Notes under the pieces: model-generated
What the model was told of the DNA's origin: nothing
Database searches by the model: none
What the model saw: only the letters and a program-made list of their open reading frames with translations
Shown: positions 58,543 to 64,000 of the stretch, piece by piece
Layout of the letters: every line of letters begins with the position of its first letter
How positions within the stretch are numbered: the stretch's first letter is position 1
Program-made: the position numbers and the translations under genes
Source of the DNA: Bacillus_AB infantis_C
GTDB lineage: Bacteria; Bacillota; Bacilli; Bacillales; Cytobacillaceae
Length of the DNA stretch: 64,000 nucleotides
Assembly (NCBI RefSeq): GCF_050107595.1
Contig: NZ_JBNILH010000005.1
Location: 124,001-188,000, forward strand
Direction of reading: 5' to 3'

Positions 58543-58873
58543 ATGTATTACCCCCTCTAATGATAATCATATACCAAAATTATAATAATTGTCGAAAAGT
58601 TTGAATTGTCATTTTCATCGCCACTTTTCTCACAATTCTTATCTTAATACAACCTTTTATATAAGTAAATAACAAGAAAGTTATTGTTTTTGATAAGTTT
58701 TACTTATTATATTTTTGATTGCAATTAATTTTGGCGGGATTGTACAGCTAACAGAGTCAATTTCTATATACCTTTTTGGGGATTTTTAAAACAAATATTA
58801 TTGCAAAAAAGCATTTTTTTACCGAATGAGGGCTGGTTTACAGGCAAAAGATATGAATGCGGAGGTGAGAATT
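58543..58873. other. Divergent promoter region between aconitase and sspO
   Basis: A very AT-rich region with the candidate CcpC dyad at 58693-58707. No additional gene, riboswitch or RNA was seen. The 25 bases before sspO contain its ribosome site GGAGGTGAGAATT. Confidence 0.6.
58693..58707 (-). promoter_or_regulatory. Candidate CcpC box upstream of aconitase
   Basis: ATAA-N7-TTAT dyad (ATAAGTTTTACTTAT), the form of CcpC operators in the B. subtilis citB promoter. It lies about 150-165 bases before the start codon, so its distance to the promoter needs mapping. Confidence 0.45.
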
Positions 58874-59023
58874 TTGGCGAAACGAAAAGCAAATCATGTA
58901 CGTCCAGGGATGAACGCAGCTAAAAGCCAGGGGCAGGGAGCCGGCTTTAACGAGGAATATTCAAATGAGCCATTGACAGAAGCCCAGAAACAAAACAATA
59001 AAAAACGCAAGAAAAACCAGTGA
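58874..59023 (+). CDS. sspO: Small acid-soluble spore protein O
   Basis: 49 aa, beginning (TTG start) AKRKANHVRPGMNAAKSQGQ and ending NNKKRKKNQ, essentially the known SspO sequence. The start is TTG 58874 after GGAGGTGAGAATT; a longer frame from 58826 does not match the family. It is divergent from aconitase, as in B. subtilis. Confidence 0.95.
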   Translation: MAKRKANHVRPGMNAAKSQGQGAGFNEEYSNEPLTEAQKQNNKKRKKNQ

Positions 59024-59060
59024 TATTATCTTGTGGATTGTTCCCCAAAATATAACAACC

Positions 59061-59088
59061 AAAAAAACCCCTTGAAAAGGGGTTTTTG
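59061..59088. terminator. Bidirectional terminator between sspO and the 86-aa gene
   Basis: AAAAACCCCTT / AAGGGGTTTTT stem with a GAA loop. Confidence 0.9.
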
Positions 59089-59096
59089 CGTGATAA

Positions 59097-59357
59097 TTAG
59101 TCAACAGCATTGACTTCCTGGATAATCCTCGACAAATCGCGCTGAAATTGCTCAAGCTGGCCGCGTTGATGTTCACTGGCTGTTTCAAGGGCATTTTCAA
59201 TTTGTGCAAATGCTTCATTAACCTCATTTTCAAGATGCTTCAGCTGGTGGCCGTAGCTTGCGCTGTCACGCACGATTTCATTATATAAGCCGCTGGCTTC
59301 GGCGAACCCTTGCTCTGCCGCCTGGAAAGCCTGCTGTTTGTCTTTATGGTATGGCAT
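59097..59357 (-). CDS. Conserved hypothetical helical protein
   Basis: 86 aa from ATG 59357 (MPYHKDKQQAFQAAEQGF), ribosome site CAGGAGTGAAAAC. It is almost entirely helical with heptad-like spacing (HLENEVNEAFAQIENALETA), so it is probably a coiled-coil bundle. Not recognised with confidence. It is inserted between sspO and sspP on the opposite strand. Confidence 0.72.
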   Translation of the reverse strand: MPYHKDKQQAFQAAEQGFAEASGLYNEIVRDSASYGHQLKHLENEVNEAFAQIENALETASEHQRGQLEQFQRDLSRIIQEVNAVD

Positions 59358-59467
59358 GTTTTCACTCCTGTTAATCAAGATGTAGTGTTAAATTGTGCAG
59401 TCAGCCGGGAAAATATTCGGTATAAAAACAACTGCAAAAAACATCCTAAAGTTAGGAGGGATGGCAA

Positions 59468-59611
59468 ATGAACAAAAACGACAGCAAAGATATGCACAAA
59501 AACGCCCCAAAAGGGGATAATACAGGTCAGCCTGAACCGTTAAGCGGCTCTAAGAAAGTGAAAAACCGCAACCATACAAGACAAAAGCATAATTCCGGGC
59601 ACGATATGTAG
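59468..59611 (+). CDS. sspP: Small acid-soluble spore protein P
   Basis: 47 aa. The segments KDMHKNAPKGDNTGQPEPL and SGSKKVKNRNHTRQKHNSGH match SspP closely. The ribosome site TTAGGAGGGATGGCAA precedes ATG 59468. Its stop lies 22 bases from the convergent selA end. Confidence 0.95.
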   Translation: MNKNDSKDMHKNAPKGDNTGQPEPLSGSKKVKNRNHTRQKHNSGHDM

Positions 59612-59623
59612 AACATGGAAAAG

Positions 59624-59651
59624 AGGCTTGTCCCTACTCTGGTGACAAGCC
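59624..59651 (-). terminator. Terminator overlapping the selA stop codon
   Basis: GGCTTGTC / GGACAAGCC on the minus strand; the first arm is coding sequence for the last selA residues, and TCTTTTCC follows. Confidence 0.75.
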
Positions 59652-61058
59652 TTTTTCAATTTTGCTCAGGCAGGCAGCAATGATACCTGCCTCTTCTTCA
59701 GAAACGGTCCTGAGATCAAATATCGTTTCTTCCTGGCGTATCCTTGCTATGATTGGCGCCCCATCGTGCTCCCTTAGTTTTACGGCAAGCTCATCTGCAG
59801 TAACGCCTGGCATCCTGACCGCCGCTGCAAAGGTCGGCAGCTCAACATCCGGCATCGTCCCCCCTCCGACCATGCTGGTGCTTTCCATCACCCTCACCTC
59901 GGATTCAGGGCAACCTAAACGTACTTGAGCAGCAAATGCTTCTGCCCTCTTCTTAAGTTCATCCTTGCCGGCTAGCATATCGCGGATGACAGGAATCTCC
60001 ATTAATGCTTTTTCGTCTTTTAAATAAGCCGAAAGCGTCGCTTCCAAAGCCGCCAAGGTCATCTTATCCACTCTTAGCACCCTTGCCAGCTGATGCTTTT
60101 TGAGCTTATCTATTAAATCTTTCCGACCTGCGATGATTCCTGCCTGGGGGCCCCCCAGCAGCTTATCACCGCTGAAAGACACAATGCTCGCGCCGGCTTT
60201 CAGCACTTCGCTTACCACAGGCTCTTCCCCAATGCCATGCTTGCTGTAATCATACAGCACCCCGCTTCCGAGATCTTCGTAATAGATCAGACCGCTCTTT
60301 GAAGCTTCTACCGCCAATTCACTCGCAGGAACACTTTTGGTAAAGCCGACGATCTTGAAGTTGCTCGTATGTACCTTCATCAGCATCGCCGTATCCTCTG
60401 TTACTGCTTCCTGATAATCCCGGAGATGGGTTTTATTCGTCGTTCCCACTTCTACCAGCCTGGCCCCTGACTCCTCCATAATGGAAGAAATCCGAAAAGA
60501 ACCGCCAATTTCAACAAGCTCTCCCCGGGAAACAATGACCTCTCTGCCAGAAGCCAGCGCCCTCAGAACGAGGAATACGGCAGCCGCATTGTTATTGACG
60601 ATCATTGCCGCTTCTGCACCCGTGATCTCCTTAACCAATCCTTCAACGAGATCATGGCGGGACCCCCTGCTGCCTTTTTCCAAATTGTATTCAAGGTTAG
60701 AGTAACTCCTGGCAATGCTGGACATATGTTCAACAGCAGCCTCTGAAAGCCTTGCCCTTCCCAGATTGGTGTGAAGAATGGTGCCTGTTGCATTGATCAC
60801 TTTTTGTAAGACAAAGCTGTATTTTTGCTCAGCGGCAGCTTCGATATTATCAAATAAACGGATCAGAAATTCCTTGCTTCCCGGCTCAGGACCGCTGTAC
60901 CTCCCTGCCAGAATCGCCTGTCTTACTGAGTCAAGTGCCTCCTTGATCAGCTCCGCAAAACGGCCGTGCTCAAGCCCCAGCCTTTCCTGCAGGCTGAGCG
61001 CCCTTTCATCCCTCTGCATCTCGTGTACAGGGGGGATCTGTCTGAGAATATTGTTCAC
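59634..61058 (-). CDS. selA: L-seryl-tRNA(Sec) selenium transferase
   Basis: 474 aa. It has the SelA pattern: N-terminal RQIPPVHEM, INATGTILHTNLGRARLSEAAVEHM, EYNLEKGSRGSRHDLVEGLVKEITGAEAAMIVNNNAAAVFL, and the PLP lysine in SFSGDKLLGGPQAGIIAG. It converts seryl-tRNA(Sec) to selenocysteyl-tRNA(Sec) with selenophosphate. selB and selC, usually close, are not in the window. It is inserted, alone and reversed, between sspP and the cotM-like gene. Confidence 0.96.
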   Translation of the reverse strand: MNNILRQIPPVHEMQRDERALSLQERLGLEHGRFAELIKEALDSVRQAILAGRYSGPEPGSKEFLIRLFDNIEAAAEQKYSFVLQKVINATGTILHTNLGRARLSEAAVEHMSSIARSYSNLEYNLEKGSRGSRHDLVEGLVKEITGAEAAMIVNNNAAAVFLVLRALASGREVIVSRGELVEIGGSFRISSIMEESGARLVEVGTTNKTHLRDYQEAVTEDTAMLMKVHTSNFKIVGFTKSVPASELAVEASKSGLIYYEDLGSGVLYDYSKHGIGEEPVVSEVLKAGASIVSFSGDKLLGGPQAGIIAGRKDLIDKLKKHQLARVLRVDKMTLAALEATLSAYLKDEKALMEIPVIRDMLAGKDELKKRAEAFAAQVRLGCPESEVRVMESTSMVGGGTMPDVELPTFAAAVRMPGVTADELAVKLREHDGAPIIARIRQEETIFDLRTVSEEEAGIIAACLSKIEKGLSPE

Positions 61059-61154
61059 TTTTTTAATCCTCCAGCATATTAATTAGAAGTATTATACCAT
61101 TTTCACCCTGTGCGGTTCTAATGAATATAATGGTCGCAACAAGGGGGCATTATT

Positions 61155-61526
61155 ATGGGAAAGAACAGCGAAGATAATCCATTCAAGGAAATGGAAAAAT
61201 GGCTGGAGCATTTCTTTCTTGATCCGCTGACTTCTTATCTTGATCAATCGGCTTTCCGGATCGACATTTATGAGACGGATGCGGAATATATTGTGGAAGC
61301 CTTGCTCACAGATTACACAGCTGCGATGCTTTCCGTCATATTAAACGGCCATAAGCTGAACATCAGGGCAGAAAAGGATAAAGAAACAGTCAGCCGGGAA
61401 GTCGATTTTCCATTTCTTATAACAGAAAAACAGGTTACCTCCAGATTTTCCTGCGGCATACTGGAAGTATTCATTTCCAAAACCAGTAAAGGCTCCGGCA
61501 AAGATCGCGAGGTGCCTTTACAATAA
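61155..61526 (+). CDS. Small heat-shock (Hsp20/alpha-crystallin)-like protein, CotM-like
   Basis: 123 aa. A degenerate alpha-crystallin domain is visible (FRIDIYETDAEYIVEALLTDY, LNIRAEKDKETVSREVDFPFLI, CGILEVFISK), with the final G-x-L-x-V/I-F strand preserved. B. subtilis cotM, a spore coat protein of the same fold, also lies beside sspP-sspO-citB, so this may be its counterpart; the sequence alone does not prove a coat role. The start follows ACAAGGGGGCATTATT. Confidence 0.78.
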   Translation: MGKNSEDNPFKEMEKWLEHFFLDPLTSYLDQSAFRIDIYETDAEYIVEALLTDYTAAMLSVILNGHKLNIRAEKDKETVSREVDFPFLITEKQVTSRFSCGILEVFISKTSKGSGKDREVPLQ

Positions 61527-61552
61527 CCGGCAAATTAGAGGTTAAATATAAA

Positions 61553-61587
61553 GGAAGCCCCGCTCCATAAAGAAGGCGGGGCTGTTC
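61553..61587. terminator. Hairpin between the cotM-like and SelW-like genes
   Basis: GGAAGCCCCGC / GCGGGGCTGTTCC stem. It lies between convergent genes and probably terminates both, though the T-runs are weak. Confidence 0.65.
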
Positions 61588-61589
61588 CA

Positions 61590-61823
61590 TCATTTCATTT
61601 TATCAATAATATCCTGGCTTTTAGGAAAGACGCCTGTCTCAAGCTTTGAATAGATTTTGCTTCCATTCACTGTCACTTCAAAGGCGCCGCCTGAACTGGG
61701 GACCAGCTCCATTTTTCCTACTTCAGACCGGAAATGATTAAATAGGTCCTCCGCGAAACTCGCGGCTTTTGGTGCGTAGTTTCACATCATGCAGAATTCT
61801 ACCTTCACTTCATACTTTGCCAT
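61590..61823 (-). CDS. SelW/Rdx-family selenoprotein (UGA = Sec14)
   Basis: Read with TGA at 61782-61784 as selenocysteine, a 77-residue Rdx protein appears: MAKYEVKVEF-C-MM-U-NYAPKAASFAEDL, then SSGGAFEVTVNGSKIYSKLE, TGVFPKSQDI and DKMK. The CxxU redox motif (Cys11-Sec14) follows the first beta strand exactly as in SelW/SelT-like proteins, and the C-terminal GxFEV...GVFP segment is diagnostic. It is probably a small cytosolic thiol oxidoreductase; the partner is unknown. The ribosome site AGGAGAGGGGGGTAATTG supports 61823. Conventional calling would miss this gene. Confidence 0.95.
61751..61765 (-). promoter_or_regulatory. Candidate SECIS element of the SelW-like gene
   Basis: CCGCGA-GTT-TCGCGG (6-bp perfect stem, 3-base loop starting with G) begins 16 bases after the UGA. 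Confidence 0.72.
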
Positions 61824-62120
61824 CAATTACCCCCCTCTCCTGCTTAGTTTGTATTTATTGTAGTACAAGCATCCCGGGGCCTGCAACCGTGCTGTCTTTC
61901 TCTCATTTTCATTTTTAAGGAATATTGGGTTCGCACATTCGAATTACAGCATACTTTATTAAGAACCTGCAGCTGTTAGATTAAATTCACCATGGTTTAT
62001 AAAGGCTAAACAGACAGCAGGCAGTATACAATCCTTATATCGGACAGCATGTTAGAATAGTAAAAGGGACAAGTCCGATACCATATAAATCTAATTTTTT
62101 TAACATAGAAGGTGAAAATA

Positions 62121-62861
62121 ATGAATATTGACCGCTATCTAGCCAGGATTCAGGCAGATAAAAAGGAGCCGGGACTTGAAGCGCTGGCACATCTGCAAAA
62201 AAGGCATATGCTAAGCATACCTTTTGAAAATCTGGATGTTATCAGGAAGGTCCCGATCAGTTTGGACAGGGATCAGTTTTACAAAAAAGCAGTGGAAAAC
62301 AGAAGAGGCGGTTTCTGCTATGAGCTGAACGGCCTCTTCCAAACCCTTCTTTCCAGGATGGGCTACAGCTCAGCCCTCATCTCCGGTACAGTCAAAACAC
62401 CGGGCGGATGGGCCAGGGAAAACAGCCATGCTGCCATACTGGTCTATCTAGACCAGCCTTATTTGACGGATGTAGGCTTCGGGGACTCTGCAAGGCAGCC
62501 TATACCGCTTGATGGCACTGAGAAGGAGGATGCGAGCGGTAAATATAAAGTCAGGGATCTGGGAGGCGGCTGCTACAATTTGATGCATTATGCCAGCGGG
62601 GATTGGGTCATTAAGTACCGGTTTACTGATGAAAAAAGAGACTTGGATTTTTTCCAGGAATCCTGCGGCTTTAATCAAACGTCAGCAGAATCGCCATTCA
62701 CCAAAGATGATATTATTACGATTGCAACAGTAAACGGAAGAATCACGCTATCAGGGCACACACTGGTAAAAACAGAGAACGGGGAAAAATCTAAAACAGA
62801 TTTAGACAAGACATCAAAACTGGTGGCGCTAAAAGAGTTCTTTGGCATAGCAGCGGAATAA
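62121..62861 (+). CDS. nat: Arylamine N-acetyltransferase
   Basis: 246 aa. The Cys-His-Asp triad is visible: RRGGFCYELNGLF, ENSHAAILVYL and YLTDVGFGD. It transfers acetyl from acetyl-CoA to arylamines or hydrazines. The ATG at 62121 follows GAAGGTGAAAATA; an in-frame GTG at 62112 would add three residues. It is monocistronic and convergent with tdh. Confidence 0.93.
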   Translation: MNIDRYLARIQADKKEPGLEALAHLQKRHMLSIPFENLDVIRKVPISLDRDQFYKKAVENRRGGFCYELNGLFQTLLSRMGYSSALISGTVKTPGGWARENSHAAILVYLDQPYLTDVGFGDSARQPIPLDGTEKEDASGKYKVRDLGGGCYNLMHYASGDWVIKYRFTDEKRDLDFFQESCGFNQTSAESPFTKDDIITIATVNGRITLSGHTLVKTENGEKSKTDLDKTSKLVALKEFFGIAAE

Positions 62862-62873
62862 TGGCTTCATATA

Positions 62874-62911
62874 GAAAAAGCTGGCGGAGATGGTCTCCTG
62901 CCAGCTTTTTC
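62874..62911. terminator. Bidirectional terminator between nat and tdh
   Basis: GAAAAAGCTGGC / GCCAGCTTTTTC, a 12-bp stem with A/T runs on both sides. Confidence 0.92.
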
Positions 62912-62914
62912 ACT

Positions 62915-63865
62915 TTATTTGACTGTTGTAACTTTCAGCTTTTCCAGCATATCTGCCGTCATTTTAGCAAGATCGTATTCAGCCTTAAAGCCCCATTCTT
63001 CTTTTGCTGCTGTGCAATCGATTGAATTCGGCCAGCTGTCAGCAATCGCCTGGCGGACAGGATCCACTTCATAGCTGAGTTCAAATGAAGGAATATGCTG
63101 GCGGATGGCTTCAGCAATCTCTTCAGGCTCAAAACTCATTGCCGCAACATTGAATGAGTTGCGGTGCTTGAGCCGGCCTGCATCAGCTTCCATCAAATTG
63201 ACAATAGCATCAAGGGCATCCGGCATATACATCATATCCATATATGTCCCTTTATCGATATAAGAGGTGTACTTGCCTTCTTCGATCGCTTTATAATAAA
63301 TTTCCACAGCATAATCGGTAGTCCCGCCGCCTGGAGGGGTCACATAAGAGATCAGACCCGGGAAGCGAAGACCTCGCGTATCCAGTCCGAATTTATGAAA
63401 ATAATAATCGCAAAGGAGCTCGCCGGCTACTTTATTAACCCCGTACATTGTCGTTGGACGCTGAATGGTATCCTGCGGTGTGGAATCCTTTGGCGTAGAT
63501 GGACCGAAAGCGCCGATTGAGCTTGGCGTAAAGAACTGGCTGTTCAGTTCCCGTGCAGCTTCCAGTGCATTCATCAGGCCGCCCATATTAAGGTTCCATG
63601 CAAAAACCGGGTTTGCCTCAGCCGTCGCAGACAGCAATGCTGCCATATGAATGACTGTATCAGCATTATGCTTCTTTGCTGTATCAAACATAGATTTAGC
63701 ATCCGTAACATCCACGATTTCAAAAGGGCCTGACTGTGCCGCCTCAGAATCATTCCTGCGGATATCAGTTGCAATGACATTATCGGTACCATAAATGTTT
63801 CTAAGCTTGACAGTCAGCTCTGAACCGATCTGGCCAAGAGCACCTGTAATAAAGATCTTTTTCAT
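62915..63865 (-). CDS. tdh: L-threonine 3-dehydrogenase, short-chain (epimerase-type)
   Basis: 316 aa extended SDR. It has the NAD motif TGALGQIGSEL, the active-site Y-x3-K in MYGVNKVAGELLCDYY, and GLRFPGLISYVTPPGGGTTDYAVE typical of SDR-type threonine dehydrogenase. It oxidises threonine to 2-amino-3-ketobutyrate, which the next gene (kbl) cleaves to glycine and acetyl-CoA. The two lie in one minus-strand operon, kbl upstream. Confidence 0.94.
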   Translation of the reverse strand: MKKIFITGALGQIGSELTVKLRNIYGTDNVIATDIRRNDSEAAQSGPFEIVDVTDAKSMFDTAKKHNADTVIHMAALLSATAEANPVFAWNLNMGGLMNALEAARELNSQFFTPSSIGAFGPSTPKDSTPQDTIQRPTTMYGVNKVAGELLCDYYFHKFGLDTRGLRFPGLISYVTPPGGGTTDYAVEIYYKAIEEGKYTSYIDKGTYMDMMYMPDALDAIVNLMEADAGRLKHRNSFNVAAMSFEPEEIAEAIRQHIPSFELSYEVDPVRQAIADSWPNSIDCTAAKEEWGFKAEYDLAKMTADMLEKLKVTTVK

Positions 63866-63911
63866 CGTTTTCCTCCACCTAAATCCGTCGTTTCATATCT
63901 ATATTTGAATT

Positions 63912-64000
63912 TTAAATGATACCCATTTCCTTGCCGACCTTTTTGTAGATCGAAAGTGCCTGGTCCAGCATATCCTTCGTATGTGCAGCTGTCGGCATAT
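63912..64000 (-). CDS. kbl: 2-amino-3-ketobutyrate CoA ligase, C-terminal end
   Basis: Only the last 28 residues are in the window (MPTAAHTKDMLDQALSIY...VGKEMGII). The SAAHTKEDLD-like segment and the VGKELGII-type end are those of Kbl, a PLP enzyme of the alpha-oxoamine synthase family. The tdh neighbour (46 bases) confirms it. The gene runs off the right edge. Confidence 0.88.
   Translation of the reverse strand, partial: MPTAAHTKDMLDQALSIYKKVGKEMGII

Noticed and set aside
58555..58575. Fur box upstream of aconitase (TGATAATCATATACC)
   Set aside because: Only the left 7-base half fits the 7-1-7 consensus; the right half diverges.
59379..61154. tRNA-Sec (selC) or selB near selA
   Set aside because: I looked at the gaps around selA, selD and the SelW-like gene for a long-variable-arm tRNA with a TCA anticodon and for a SelB GTPase and saw neither.

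Overview
The window looks like a chromosomal segment from a spore-forming Bacillaceae species (Bacillus/Mesobacillus-like). Reasons: strong AGGAGG-type ribosome sites with ATG/GTG/TTG starts, small acid-soluble spore protein genes (sspN, tlp, sspO, sspP), and a block syntenic with the B. subtilis alsT-parC-parE-yneT-plsY-yneR-yneQ-yneP-tlp-sspN-yneN-citB-sspO-sspP-cotM region, present here with many inserted genes. I found no rRNA, tRNA, CRISPR array, insertion sequence or prophage.

Layout. (1) 1-8355: a reductive pyrimidine catabolism cluster (preT end, preA, dihydropyrimidinase, NCS1 permease, a 75-aa unknown, CoA-acylating semialdehyde dehydrogenase, beta-alanine-type aminotransferase, CoxG-like protein). 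(2) 8361-16951: mixed metabolic genes including a flavodoxin-fold oxidoreductase, an amine oxidase, ilvE behind an unusual structured leader with a small upstream ORF, a divergent photolyase, mnmH (tRNA 2-selenouridine synthase) and a Nudix hydrolase. (3) 16958-22428: a selenium locus on the minus strand: GT4 glycosyltransferase, selD, a PhnDEC-type ABC transporter and a NodB-type deacetylase. (4) 22457-29660: htpG with a perfect CIRCE operator, adenine and guanine deaminases, a LexA-box gene with two ribbon-helix-helix-like units, a Staygreen homologue and a secreted protein. (5) 29664-62861: the conserved alsT-to-cotM block with insertions. (6) 62915-64000: tdh-kbl threonine degradation.

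The main result is a dispersed selenium system that a standard stop-codon gene caller would miss. Three genes contain an in-frame UGA exactly where the family has its redox residue: selD (codon 18), a HesB/IscA-like gene (codon 37) and a SelW/Rdx-like gene (codon 14, in a CxxU motif). Each is followed by a candidate SECIS hairpin. selA is also present, and mnmH supplies the tRNA-selenouridine branch that shares selenophosphate with selenocysteine. A fourth gene, the NodB deacetylase in the selD neighbourhood, has an in-frame UGA at codon 6 followed by a 6-bp SECIS-like hairpin, and is a candidate new selenoprotein. selB and selC were not found here. The glycosyltransferase next to selD resembles the selenosugar synthases of selenoneine pathways, so this locus may make a selenium-containing small molecule.

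The second notable element is a non-coding tandem array at about 52714-53531. It has units of exactly 53 bp with no indels, each carrying an 11-bp inverted repeat with some compensatory changes, between the spore/FbpB small genes and yneN.
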